Source: a virus
Virus record (IMG/VR): IMGVR_UViG_3300021185_002216
Coordinates: 1-47,128 of that record
Length of the DNA stretch: 47,128 nt
Direction: 5' to 3' (one strand)
Position numbers and translations under genes: made by a program. Positions 25,056 to 32,312 of this stretch are shown piece by piece. The notes below the pieces were generated by a model that ran no database searches, was not told where the DNA came from, and saw nothing but the letters and a program-made list of their open reading frames with translations. The stretch's first letter is position 1. Each line of letters opens with the position of its first letter.

Positions 25056-25752
25056 TTGGTAACTCCTTCAAAGCTGGTGCCTGCAAATCATAGCTGTTAA
25101 AATTTAATATCTGGTTCATTTGCTCTGTGGTCGAAAGCTGATTTAAACTTGCCTCAGATATTTCATCATCCCACCGCTCATCGTTAAGCCACGTTGAAAG
25201 GTGTGGGATATATTGCAAGTCTTGCCCTTGTATTGACCTCACATAAGCCTCAAGGCGACCGTGTATCAGTGCAAACTCACTTTTCCGCACCGCCTTAAGG
25301 TAAGAAGCCTTTGCTCGCCCCTTGGCTTTCTTTTTAGGATACAAAGCCCAAAGCTGATCAAAGCAATGATCACTTAAGTTATCACTTACGGGTTTATTTA
25401 TTACTTGGTTAAGGGGTGTTCCCTGTGACACGGGGGGGGTATCCAGTGTGACACTGGGGGGGTGTCTCTCTGACACGGGGGGTGATCCAATGTGCAAGTG
25501 ATAGAGGTTGCTGGTTTGGCTACCATTTGCCCGCATGTTTTCTTGAACTGTTATGAGCCCCTTTTGCTCCAACTGCTTAAGGCACCGCCGCACGGTCGAC
25601 CTAGATATTTCAGTATCATCAACGATTTTACTTAGGCTTGGGAAGCACCCGTGATCTGGGTTGTGCCTGTCGGCTAACGCCAAGAGAACCAACTTCTCCC
25701 ACGGCGTCATATCCTTTTGCTTCCATGCCCAATTTACTGCTTCAAAACTCAT
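25042..25752 (-). CDS. Replication initiator / replisome organiser with winged helix
   Basis: A 236-aa protein. The N-terminal helix-turn-helix (KLVLLALADRHNPDHGCFPS, then DDTEISRSTVRRCLKQLEQK) is the HTH_36-type wing seen in phage O-like initiators. The middle linker has a repeated Pro-Pro-Val/Ser pattern encoded by iteron-like DNA repeats. The C-terminal domain (DQLWALYPKKKAKGRAKASY; YIPHLSTWLNDERWDD) is typical of phage replication proteins. The gene is the first leftward gene from the control region and has an AAGGAGG site after a TAGCAAC leader. Confidence 0.85.
   Translation of the reverse strand: MSFEAVNWAWKQKDMTPWEKLVLLALADRHNPDHGCFPSLSKIVDDTEISRSTVRRCLKQLEQKGLITVQENMRANGSQTSNLYHLHIGSPPVSERHPPSVTLDTPPVSQGTPLNQVINKPVSDNLSDHCFDQLWALYPKKKAKGRAKASYLKAVRKSEFALIHGRLEAYVRSIQGQDLQYIPHLSTWLNDERWDDEISEASLNQLSTTEQMNQILNFNSYDLQAPALKELPNGQS
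25424..25485. repeat. Iteron-like direct repeats, candidate replication origin
   Basis: TGACAC followed by a G run and T occurs three times (TGACAC at 25426, 25449 and 25471) with 22-23 base spacing. It lies inside the initiator gene beside the AT-rich stretch at 25375-25415. Lambda's origin has the same arrangement of iterons plus an AT-rich region inside gene O. Binding by the encoded initiator is inferred. Confidence 0.6.
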
Positions 25753-25890
25753 GTTACCTCCTTGAGTTGCTACTTATAGTTTCCGTTTGACCGTTATTGA
25801 CTGTTATAGACAACAATGATATATAAATCGCGTGGCAGATTTACCTCCTGCCCGTTGCTAATATTTAAGGCCGGTGCTTACACACCGGTC
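25753..25890. promoter_or_regulatory. Control region left of the small repressor gene
   Basis: 138 bases without a confident gene. On the minus strand the initiator's leader has TATAAG then TAGCAAC then AAGGAGG. A second copy of the leader motif (TATTAGCAAC, then CAGGAGG) lies near 25865-25840 without a normal start codon after it. A CTG could start a 14-codon peptide. Promoter positions here are uncertain. Confidence 0.5.
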
Positions 25891-25899
25891 TTATTTTTT
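25871..25899 (+). terminator. Hairpin with T-rich tail at the 3' end of the repressor gene
   Basis: CCGGTG-CTTACA-CACCGG (25871-25888) is followed on the plus strand by TCTTATTTTTT. It would stop rightward transcription, and in the other direction it is a weaker terminator just after the repressor gene's stop at 25891. Confidence 0.65.
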
Positions 25900-26067
25900 C
25901 AAATACTCCCTAAGCTTTTCGACTGTTCGCTTTGATGGCTGGCCCCCACGCTGCACCCTATGCAGAGCGGCGTAGGTCATACCAATACGCTCGGCCACCA
26001 CACTCAGCCTCCTGTCCGTTAAGGCATCCCTTATTTCTTGTAAGGTCTCAGGAGTTCTTTGTTCCAT
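25891..26067 (-). CDS. Small Cro/CI-like helix-turn-helix regulator
   Basis: A 58-aa protein (start MEQRTPETLQEIRDALTDRR) with the XRE/Cro pattern: RRLSVVAERIGMTYAALHRV as helices 2-3 and a basic end (RTVEKLREYLKK). It is divergent from the rightward early genes and parallel to the initiator operon, the classical position of a phage switch protein. With no integrase in sight it may be a Cro-like regulator of lytic timing rather than a lysogenic repressor. The length is short but complete for Cro-like proteins. Confidence 0.8.
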   Translation of the reverse strand: MEQRTPETLQEIRDALTDRRLSVVAERIGMTYAALHRVQRGGQPSKRTVEKLREYLKK

Positions 26068-26146
26068 AATTTTACCCTATCTAAAATTTATGCTTGTTTT
26101 TTGCATATAAGTAAAATAGAAACAAGGGGCAACTTAGGAGGTAACT
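26068..26146. promoter_or_regulatory. Divergent promoter region between regulator and rightward early operon
   Basis: A TAAAAT at 26112-26117 lies 15 bases before GGGCAAC, the same distance as the -10 hexamers lie before TAGCAAC elsewhere. The palindrome of the other early promoters is absent. ATTTTAC (26069-26075) and GTAAAAT (26111-26117) are inverted copies that could be operator half-sites for the adjacent regulator. The Shine-Dalgarno TAGGAGG precedes ATG 26147. Confidence 0.6.
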
Positions 26147-26449
26147 ATGCAATCACCGTCATTACTTACGGCATCAAACGCCATTTACAAAGCAATCGTT
26201 GACCACAACCTTGCTCTTTCACAGAAAGCTGATCGGGGTGAAATTACTCACCAACAGTACACAATCCAAGCCTTCCCATCATGCGCCTTAACTTTAATCG
26301 GCTGTGCAATCCAAGAAAGCGTCCGTGTGTTTGATGAACAGCAAAAAGAGATTGCTGACAACCAAGAGGAGCATGACCGTAACGTATCAATGAATATTGA
26401 AACAGGCGACCCAACGTTAGGCCAAGCGACAATGACGGTGCATTCATAA
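26147..26449 (+). CDS. Hypothetical early protein
   Basis: A 100-aa, mildly acidic protein (ASNAIYKAIVDHNLALSQKA; IQESVRVFDEQQKEIADNQE) and the first gene of the rightward operon. It overlaps the Gp157-like gene by one base. The family is not recognised. It probably belongs to the recombination module that follows. Confidence 0.7.
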   Translation: MQSPSLLTASNAIYKAIVDHNLALSQKADRGEITHQQYTIQAFPSCALTLIGCAIQESVRVFDEQQKEIADNQEEHDRNVSMNIETGDPTLGQATMTVHS

Positions 26450-26934
26450 TGCCCCGTCTTGACCAAGCGCTGATAAACCATATCGCGGGCGAACTGGCAG
26501 ACGTTGCAGATGACGAAGAAACCTTTTGGGATACCCTTGATGGGGAAACAGATGTTATGAATGTGGTTGGCTCTGTTCTTGGCCAGTACAATGAGCTTAG
26601 CCAAAGCGTTTCTGCAATCACAGCACTTATGGATAAATACGAAACCAGACGCCACACAATGCAAGAGCGCAAGAAGCGGCTGGTTAATGTCTTGCAGCTT
26701 ATAATGACAGCCACTAACCAAACAAAAATCCCACACCCATACGGCACGGCATACGTCCGCAAGGGTTCGGAGCGTGTAATAATAACAGATGAGGGAGATA
26801 TACCAACACAGCTAACAAAAACAATCAGGACACCAGACAAAGCCGCGATTAAGGCGCAGCTTAAACAGGGTGTCAAAATAGATGGGGCAGAACTAGAAGT
26901 TGGCCCCGATAGTATAAGCATTAGGATGAAATGA
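26449..26934 (+). CDS. Siphovirus Gp157-like protein
   Basis: A 161-aa protein. The N-terminal half is a coiled coil (LGQYNELSQSVSAITALMDK; YETRRHTMQERKKRLVNVLQ). The C-terminal part (KIPHPYGTAYVRKGSERVII; TPDKAAIKAQLKQGVKIDGA) is the Gp157 signature. Members lie next to single-strand annealing genes, as here with the ERF gene. The exact function of the family is not settled. A recombination role is likely. Confidence 0.88.
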   Translation: MPRLDQALINHIAGELADVADDEETFWDTLDGETDVMNVVGSVLGQYNELSQSVSAITALMDKYETRRHTMQERKKRLVNVLQLIMTATNQTKIPHPYGTAYVRKGSERVIITDEGDIPTQLTKTIRTPDKAAIKAQLKQGVKIDGAELEVGPDSISIRMK

Positions 26935-27524
26935 TGACAAATAAAACGGATGCCCCATTGCAGGCGATTGTCGCTTTTAACGAAGCGCAGCTTGAGATGG
27001 GCAAGGTACGCAAGAACGCAGCGAACAAGTTTCTTGGGAACAGTTATGCTGATTTAGAAACAACCCAAGAAGCGATATTCCCAACATTCTCAGCCAAAGG
27101 TTTTGCGATTGTGCAACAATGCGGCGCAGACGAGTTTGGTCAGTTTGTAGACACGCAGGCGATCCATGTGTCGGGGCATATTTTTTCCAGCAAAGTCTAT
27201 CTGGAATTTAAAAAGAACGACATGCAATCCATGGCAGGCGCTATAACCTACGCCCGCCGGTATGGTTTGCTTTCGTTGTTTGGCATACCAGTCACGGACG
27301 ATGATGGTAACGCTGCAACCGGCGTTGAAGAAGTAAAGCAAAAGGTCATTGCGATGGCCAATGGGCTTGAAAGGTTCCTGACCAGCAACCCAACGTTGGA
27401 ACAGGTTATTGAGAAGCGCGGTAAGCGGACGCAAGTTGTTGACGGGCTTAAAGCCTTTGACAAAGCACGGGCCGACACGCTGCGCGAGCAATGGGAAGCG
27501 CTGGAAAGAAGGGTAAATCAATGA
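26931..27524 (+). CDS. ERF-family single-strand annealing protein
   Basis: A 197-aa protein. NKFLGNSYADLETTQEAIFP, then FSAKGFAIVQQCGADEFGQF and AGAITYARRYGLLSLFGIPV with DDGNAAT are typical ERF motifs. It anneals complementary single strands during phage recombination and genome circularisation, working with the SSB encoded next. It overlaps both neighbours (ATGA junctions). Confidence 0.93.
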   Translation: MMTNKTDAPLQAIVAFNEAQLEMGKVRKNAANKFLGNSYADLETTQEAIFPTFSAKGFAIVQQCGADEFGQFVDTQAIHVSGHIFSSKVYLEFKKNDMQSMAGAITYARRYGLLSLFGIPVTDDDGNAATGVEEVKQKVIAMANGLERFLTSNPTLEQVIEKRGKRTQVVDGLKAFDKARADTLREQWEALERRVNQ

Positions 27525-27913
27525 CGCTTAAAATAACTGCAATCGGCAACCTTACGCGGGATGCCGAACTTAGAACCGTGCAATCTGGTCAAGTGTTAAA
27601 CTTTAGCATCGCAAGGAATGACCGGCGCACAAAAGAGGTCACATATATTGATTGCTCCATATGGGGCAAGCTTGGTGAAAGCCTTGCGCAGTATATGCGG
27701 CGCGGTCAGCAAGTGTTTGTTGATGGCGAACTGGGCTTGCGCTCTTACAGTGGCAATGACGGGCAAACAAGAACGACCCTTACTTGTCGGGTGCGCGATT
27801 GCGAACTGGTAGGTTCCGCAGGCCAAACAGGTCAAACAGGGCCAACAGGACAGGACCAACAGGCCCAACAGGCCCAACAGGCCCGTGACATAGATGATGA
27901 AATACCATTTTAA
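27521..27913 (+). CDS. ssb: Single-stranded DNA-binding protein
   Basis: A 130-aa protein. The ATG at 27521 overlaps the ERF stop as ATGA and is preferred over 27491. The OB-fold is visible (KITAIGNLTRDAELRTVQSG; FSIARNDRR; YIDCSIWGKLGESLAQYMRR GQ). A Gln/Thr/Gly-rich linker ends in DDEIPF, the classic acidic tip that recruits replication and repair partners. Confidence 0.95.
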   Translation: MTLKITAIGNLTRDAELRTVQSGQVLNFSIARNDRRTKEVTYIDCSIWGKLGESLAQYMRRGQQVFVDGELGLRSYSGNDGQTRTTLTCRVRDCELVGSAGQTGQTGPTGQDQQAQQAQQARDIDDEIPF

Positions 27914-27925
27914 GGAGGTAAAAAA

Positions 27926-28156
27926 ATGGGATATAAAATATCAAAAAAGCGCTTACCAATTCCACCGGCAAACAAGCCAGCAACCCGCAAGAAACCTTTT
28001 GATGGCCTTGAGGCCATGGAAGTTGGCGATAGCGTTTTAGTGGAGGATGTTAAGGTTGCGAAAAACCTTTACTCATGGGCGGCGCACCATCACCAGTGGA
28101 AAACCACCATGCGCAGAACTGATGGAGGAAAGTATCGGGTATGGCGCGTAGAGTGA
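27926..28156 (+). CDS. Hypothetical small protein
   Basis: A 76-aa basic protein (NKPATRKKPFDGLEAMEVGD, later RTDGGKYRVWRVE) with an AAGGAGG ribosome site. The strand-rich end resembles small proteins often found near SSB and nuclease genes in marine phages. The function is unknown. The last 16 bases overlap the next gene. Confidence 0.65.
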   Translation: MGYKISKKRLPIPPANKPATRKKPFDGLEAMEVGDSVLVEDVKVAKNLYSWAAHHHQWKTTMRRTDGGKYRVWRVE

Positions 28157-28554
28157 AGCCAACGATACAAGTTGAAAAGCGTGGTGGGCAGTTATTGCCC
28201 ATCACTGAATATGATGCGCTCGCAATGGAAGGCCACAGCGAAGGCCAGCTTTATGACATTGTGCCGGTCGCAGAAAGATCGAACCCACATCACAAGCTTT
28301 ACTGGGCAACCCTTGGCAACGTAGTCAAGGCGACAAACGGCTGGGCAACCTCTGCGCATCTGCACGACGATCTTAAAATACTATGCGGGCATTATCGCTC
28401 GGTGGTAAATCAGGCCAATGGTGGGGTCTATTATGTTGCTGACAGCATCGCTTACGCCAAGATGAACCAAGATCAGTTTAAAGAATACTTTGATCAAGCG
28501 ATGGCCAAGCTTGCGGAGACAATAGGTTATGACCCCTTATCGCCCAACGTATGA
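28141..28554 (+). CDS. DUF1367-like phage recombination-associated protein
   Basis: A 137-aa protein with NPHHKLYWATLGNVVKATNG followed by HLHDDLKILCGHY and a helical end, a pattern seen in DUF1367 proteins of phage nin-type regions. It lies among SSB, nuclease and HNH-like genes. No enzymatic role can be stated. Confidence 0.65.
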   Translation: MARRVKPTIQVEKRGGQLLPITEYDALAMEGHSEGQLYDIVPVAERSNPHHKLYWATLGNVVKATNGWATSAHLHDDLKILCGHYRSVVNQANGGVYYVADSIAYAKMNQDQFKEYFDQAMAKLAETIGYDPLSPNV

Positions 28555-28951
28555 GAACAAAGAGCACCTTGCCAAAGAGCAAGAACTTGCTGGATTTGTT
28601 GCGAGCAAATGGCAATGCGACATGCGTAAACAAGATAAATTTAATCAGTTCGATTATGTTGCAATGCGGGGCGGTAAGGTTACGGCCTTTGTTGAGCTTA
28701 GGTGCCGATCCAACCCCAAAGATAAATATCCAAACTGTTTTATCACTTCCAGCAAACTTGCCCACGCACACGCGATGCACGGCGCGACAGGTCTGCCAAT
28801 CCTGTTTCTGGTAAGCTGGGTTGATGCGATTGGTTTTGCCGACCTTACAAAGCGATATTCAATTACTGTGGGCGGTAGGACCGACAGAGGTGACAAGGCC
28901 GATGTAGAGGCTGTTGCAGAGATACCAATCGGAGAATTTAAGTTACTATGA
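28529..28951 (+). CDS. Putative PD-(D/E)XK-type nuclease
   Basis: A 140-aa protein. FDYVAMRGGKVTAFVELRCR gives Asp, then Glu-x-Arg after a strand, and a helix with NCFITSSKLAHAHAMH and the strand LPILFLVSWVD follow. This order resembles restriction-endonuclease-fold proteins, with Arg in place of the usual Lys. It overlaps the neighbours at both ends. A recombination exonuclease or Holliday-junction-like role is possible. Activity is uncertain because of the Lys to Arg change. Confidence 0.6.
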   Translation: MTPYRPTYENKEHLAKEQELAGFVASKWQCDMRKQDKFNQFDYVAMRGGKVTAFVELRCRSNPKDKYPNCFITSSKLAHAHAMHGATGLPILFLVSWVDAIGFADLTKRYSITVGGRTDRGDKADVEAVAEIPIGEFKLL

Positions 28952-29277
28952 CAAACCTTGCAAAGCGCCCGCCGCTTGGCCTTAAAAAACCCAAAAACAA
29001 AAAAAGCATTAGCTTCTTGCGGTGGATACGGGAACAACCTTGCTGCGTCTGCAAACGTTTCGGGGAGGTGCAACGCTCAGCAACCCAAGCGCACCACCCT
29101 ATCCACGACCGCTTTTCCACTCGCAAAACAGCGGATCAAGCGGCCATACCTCTATGCGAGGGGCATCATCAGGGGTTGTTGGATAAATCAAAATCATTTG
29201 CGCTGCACCAAAACCCGCAAGGGTGGAGGGATATGTATGGACCAGATTGGTCTTATTCCCAAGACACTGATATATAG
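28948..29277 (+). CDS. HNH/DUF968-like protein
   Basis: A 109-aa protein. CCVCKRFGE supplies Cys-x2-Cys, and TQAHHPIHDR and IPLCEGHHQG supply the His residues of an HNH/treble-clef fold of the DUF968/NinG type. Such proteins sit in phage recombination regions. The end overlaps the oppositely oriented RusA gene by 25 bases, so the two are convergent. Confidence 0.75.
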   Translation: MTNLAKRPPLGLKKPKNKKSISFLRWIREQPCCVCKRFGEVQRSATQAHHPIHDRFSTRKTADQAAIPLCEGHHQGLLDKSKSFALHQNPQGWRDMYGPDWSYSQDTDI

Positions 29278-29693
29278 AGCACCGGCCCGCGATCAGGGTG
29301 ACAATATACTTTCCGCGCTTTAATGCTGTGAACTTGCTTATCATCACTAATAACCGGCCCGCCATATGATGCGCCGCTTATCCCGTCGAGCGCTGATTTT
29401 ACAATATTATCAAGGTCTGGTTTGCTCGTGTGCCGCGTAACGTTATATTCTGCCTCAAGCTTTCTTTTCTTTGGCCAGCTTTTAGGAATATCCATAAAGG
29501 CCACGACCTCGACATGGACAGGGCTTTCTGTTGGGGCAAGGCCAAACCTTTTCATCTCAGCCCAAGATGCCGCCATTATTCTCTTTTCATACTCTCTGCT
29601 TTTGGTTGGCGTGTAGACAGTTCCCATCCGCGTATGTCTGGGCCTTTGCTTGCCGACAGGCTGGCCAGAGACCTCAATTTCTATCTTATACAT
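29253..29693 (-). CDS. rusA: RusA-family Holliday junction resolvase
   Basis: A 146-aa protein with RusA motifs: GQPVGKQRPRHTRMGTVYTP near the start, SKPDLDNIVKSALDGI (two catalytic Asp) and VISDDKQVHSIKARK (third Asp). It resolves recombination junctions in concatemers before packaging. It is the only minus-strand gene in the rightward arm. Its start is 20 bases from the palindrome of early promoter P3, so the same site might influence both strands. No clear Shine-Dalgarno is seen. Confidence 0.92.
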   Translation of the reverse strand: MYKIEIEVSGQPVGKQRPRHTRMGTVYTPTKSREYEKRIMAASWAEMKRFGLAPTESPVHVEVVAFMDIPKSWPKKRKLEAEYNVTRHTSKPDLDNIVKSALDGISGASYGGPVISDDKQVHSIKARKVYCHPDRGPVLYISVSWE

Positions 29694-29712
29694 CTTTTTT
29701 TCTTTCCCGCCG

Positions 29713-29769
29713 GTAAATAAGCTATTTACTTTTCGAGCAGTCTATGATAGAATGACTTTGTTTAGCAAC
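29713..29769 (+). promoter_or_regulatory. Early promoter P3 with palindromic element
   Basis: GTAAATA-AGC-TATTTAC is at 29713-29729. The -35 TTTACT is at 29725-29730, a 17-base spacer follows, and the -10 TAGAAT is at 29748-29753. TAGCAAC at 29763-29769 is followed by ACGGAGG and ATG 29786. Confidence 0.83.
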
Positions 29770-29785
29770 ACTGACGGAGGTTTAA

Positions 29786-30508
29786 ATGTCAATCAAAATC
29801 AATCCAGTAACCCACACCAAGGGCGACAAGAACCGCTATTGCGGCCCATCAGCCCTAAGCGCTGTGACCAAAATGAACACAGGTGAAGCTGCTCGTTTGC
29901 TTCGCCACGTTAGCGGTCGCACCAGCATCAAGGGGTGCTACACCTACCATCTTCTCAGCGCCCTTAAGCTTTGCAGCGTAAGCTCTACACGCATCCGCTT
30001 AGAGGGCAAGCGCCCTACCTTGGCGGGGTGGCTCAAGGCAACCGTAAAGCAGCGCACCAGCGACCGCGTGTTTTTGGTTGTGGCTGGCCACCATTTCCAG
30101 CTTATCCAAGGTCGGCGCTACGTTTGCGGCATTACCGGCGAGGTCGTAAGCATTAAGGACCCCAAGGTTAAGCGCCGCGCCCGCGTGAGTGAGGTGCTTG
30201 AGCTTACCGCTGACGCAAAAATTATTATCCCAGACGCAGCCCGCAAACCTAAGCGGGACACCAGTGACAGGGCAATGCGCCGAGAGACCAAAAAGCTCGC
30301 AAAGCTTTGGGGCTTCTGGGTCGATTATGACCGTCAGTTCAATTACTGGTATGTCGCCATGTCCGACGAGGCAGAGACCTTAGCACATCGCATCGGTGAT
30401 GCCCTACGCGACGAACACTACTGTTATAGCTGGGGCGAAATACGGAGCCGCATGGACGCCATGATTGAGTTCATGCAAACCCATTACCCGCAAAAGCAAG
30501 CGGCATGA
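29786..30508 (+). CDS. Putative papain-fold (C39-like) cysteine peptidase
   Basis: A 240-aa protein. NRYCGPSALSAVTKMNTGEA places Cys in the CGPSAL motif at the start of a helix, as in C39/papain-like enzymes. AGHHFQLIQGRRYVCGITGE places His on a strand, as for the general base. The C-terminal 100 residues are basic and helical without a recognised domain. It is the first gene behind an early promoter, suggesting action on a host protein. Peptidase activity is inferred from the Cys and His motifs only, and an inactive homologue is possible. Confidence 0.65.
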   Translation: MSIKINPVTHTKGDKNRYCGPSALSAVTKMNTGEAARLLRHVSGRTSIKGCYTYHLLSALKLCSVSSTRIRLEGKRPTLAGWLKATVKQRTSDRVFLVVAGHHFQLIQGRRYVCGITGEVVSIKDPKVKRRARVSEVLELTADAKIIIPDAARKPKRDTSDRAMRRETKKLAKLWGFWVDYDRQFNYWYVAMSDEAETLAHRIGDALRDEHYCYSWGEIRSRMDAMIEFMQTHYPQKQAA

Positions 30509-30596
30509 AAATAGACTGGGCAAGAAAACCTCTTGCCCTTTCTTTCCGCTCACTTGAAGTTGAGCAAACAGCAACACGCATTTAGGAGGTAAACAA

Positions 30597-31436
30597 ATGC
30601 TAGACTTTTCAAACGCACCCGAAAACACTTGGAACTTTCAAGTAACCGAAGAAGTCTTTCCCATCCGTGACAAAACAGACCACGGCATGAAAGCCCTTAT
30701 CCGCGAGGACACTGGCGAGATTTTAAAGGTCGTTCCGCAAACCTATACTGTCCTTCCTCACGACGATGCCGTTAATGCAGCTTATGACGCGGTAAAGGAA
30801 GCCGACATTAGCAAGGACGTTACCATCGACATCCAGTGCATCGACAGCGGGCGCAAGCTTAAGGGCACCATCCTGTTCAACGATGTGCATATAGAGCCCG
30901 TCCGTGGCGATCACGTTGGTTTGGAGTTTAACTTCTTTAACAGCCTTGATGGCTCATGGGCATACGCCCAAGAGCTTAAAGGCTTGCGTCTGGTTTGCAC
31001 CAACGGGATGGTCAGCCCCGAAGCTATCGCGGCCACATGGGCACGGCATACCGGCGAGATCAATGTTGCGGCGGCGGTAAAGCAAATCGCACAGGGCATG
31101 GATGCTTTCAATAAAAAGAAAGATGTCTGGGCAAGCTGGACAAATGTTAAAGTAGAGCGCAACGACTGCGAGGAGTTCTTTAAATCTACCGTTGCCAAAC
31201 GTAGCAGCAAAGAAAACAATACTGAGCGGTTTAACCAAAAGCAGCTTGAAATTTTGCTGGGCCAACTGGACACAGAGTTCCAAACGTTGGGGCGCAACAA
31301 GTGGGCGCTGTATAACTGCCTCACCCATTGGTCAAGCCACACCGACCACCTTAAGACGCCAGCCATTGCGCAACGCAGCCGCGAGGTAAAGGTGGCGGCG
31401 GCTATGACAAACACGCGGTGGAAAGCTTTTGCTTAA
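30597..31436 (+). CDS. DUF932 protein
   Basis: A 279-aa protein. FPIRDKTDHGMKALIREDTG, then VPQTYTVLPHDDAVNAAYDA and GLRLVCTNGMVSPEAIAATW are typical DUF932 blocks. The family is common in phages and plasmids and is of unknown biochemical role. A strong Shine-Dalgarno (TAGGAGG) after an AGCAAC-type leader precedes it, and a clear terminator follows. Confidence 0.88.
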   Translation: MLDFSNAPENTWNFQVTEEVFPIRDKTDHGMKALIREDTGEILKVVPQTYTVLPHDDAVNAAYDAVKEADISKDVTIDIQCIDSGRKLKGTILFNDVHIEPVRGDHVGLEFNFFNSLDGSWAYAQELKGLRLVCTNGMVSPEAIAATWARHTGEINVAAAVKQIAQGMDAFNKKKDVWASWTNVKVERNDCEEFFKSTVAKRSSKENNTERFNQKQLEILLGQLDTEFQTLGRNKWALYNCLTHWSSHTDHLKTPAIAQRSREVKVAAAMTNTRWKAFA

Positions 31437-31460
31437 TCACGCCGAAAGGTTGCTAAACAG

Positions 31461-31486
31461 CGGGGGCCATGTGCTCCCGTTTTTTT
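31461..31486 (+). terminator. Rho-independent terminator
   Basis: CGGGGGC-CATGT-GCTCCCG (one G-T pair) is followed by seven T, 24 bases after the DUF932 stop. Confidence 0.9.
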
Positions 31487-31548
31487 GTCAAGGATAGGTA
31501 AGCCTTAAATATGGCAGTTACCTGACCACAAGATTAATTAGAAAAAAA

Positions 31549-31604
31549 GTAAATAAACTATTTACAGTTTATCTAGGTCAATTTAAAACGATCATATTAG
31601 CAAC
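31549..31604 (+). promoter_or_regulatory. Early promoter P4 with palindromic element
   Basis: GTAAATA-AAC-TATTTAC is at 31549-31565. The -35 TTTACA is at 31561-31566, a 17-base spacer follows, and the -10-like TAAAAC is at 31584-31589. TAGCAAC at 31598-31604 is followed by AAGGAGG and ATG 31622. Confidence 0.83.
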
Positions 31605-31621
31605 GCCAAGGAGGCACCCAA

Positions 31622-31855
31622 ATGTCAACTCAAGTTTTAAATTTCTCAAACGATCTGGTCATGCAGCGCAACGCAACACGGTTCGGTTCGTGGGTAACTG
31701 TTTTCTGCTCTTGCGACGAGTTCTTTAACTGTGGCCAAGACAGCGTTGAGCAGCAAATGGTCGAAGTAGAAGGTGGCCGCACAATGCGGGCATGGGAAGC
31801 CTTGAGAGAGTTGTCTCGCGGCGGCGAGGTTCCTGTTTCTTTCAAGTCAGCTTAA
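31622..31855 (+). CDS. Hypothetical small early protein
   Basis: A 77-aa protein (FSNDLVMQRNATRFGSWVTV, then CSCDEFFNCGQDSVEQQMVE) behind early promoter P4. It contains three Cys in a short stretch but no zinc-finger spacing that I recognise. It is probably a host-interaction protein from its promoter class. Confidence 0.65.
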   Translation: MSTQVLNFSNDLVMQRNATRFGSWVTVFCSCDEFFNCGQDSVEQQMVEVEGGRTMRAWEALRELSRGGEVPVSFKSA

Positions 31856-31868
31856 GGAGGGTAAGGTA

Positions 31869-32090
31869 ATGTCAGCGACTGCAACAAATCACGTCTGGGT
31901 AAACCTTATTTATCGCGCTTGGGAGATCGAGGTTTTGGTCTGCGAAGAACCCAACGATCCAACCCCGCGCCTATGGCATGGCAAGCGCCCTCAAAAATTA
32001 TCCGACCGGCTGACCAAGGAATTAATGGAGGACTTCGGAGAGGACTTCTTTTGGGAAAAGCTAATCTGGCAAGCATGGGATCGGATGTAA
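31869..32090 (+). CDS. Hypothetical small early protein
   Basis: A 73-aa Trp-rich acidic protein (NHVWVNLIYRAWEIEVLVCE; EDFGEDFFWEKLIWQAWDRM). The AAGGAGG Shine-Dalgarno is good. The stop overlaps the next ATG (TAATG). The family is not recognised. Confidence 0.62.
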   Translation: MSATATNHVWVNLIYRAWEIEVLVCEEPNDPTPRLWHGKRPQKLSDRLTKELMEDFGEDFFWEKLIWQAWDRM

Positions 32091-32290
32091 TGATTCATAA
32101 GATGCACACCGGCCTTGAGCATTGGCTTAAAATTGCCAAAAAACAAATGGCTTTTTATGAGGAAAGCGGAGACGAAAACGCAATCCGCGCAGGGCGGCAA
32201 TCTATCGAAAGCATACAAGCGCAAATGCACGAGCTTGAAAAGCTTATGCTGGAAGGGCTTGAAAGCATTAATGACGATAGCAAAGAGTAA
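32090..32290 (+). CDS. Hypothetical small coiled-coil protein
   Basis: A 66-aa helical protein (GLEHWLKIAKKQMAFYEESG; ESIQAQMHELEKLMLEGLES). The ATG at 32090 overlaps the preceding stop and is chosen over an in-frame start 57 codons upstream, which would overlap the whole preceding gene. It is a likely dimerising coiled coil. Confidence 0.62.
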   Translation: MIHKMHTGLEHWLKIAKKQMAFYEESGDENAIRAGRQSIESIQAQMHELEKLMLEGLESINDDSKE

Positions 32291-32312
32291 CCCAAACTTT
32301 CTTCGGCGGCTG

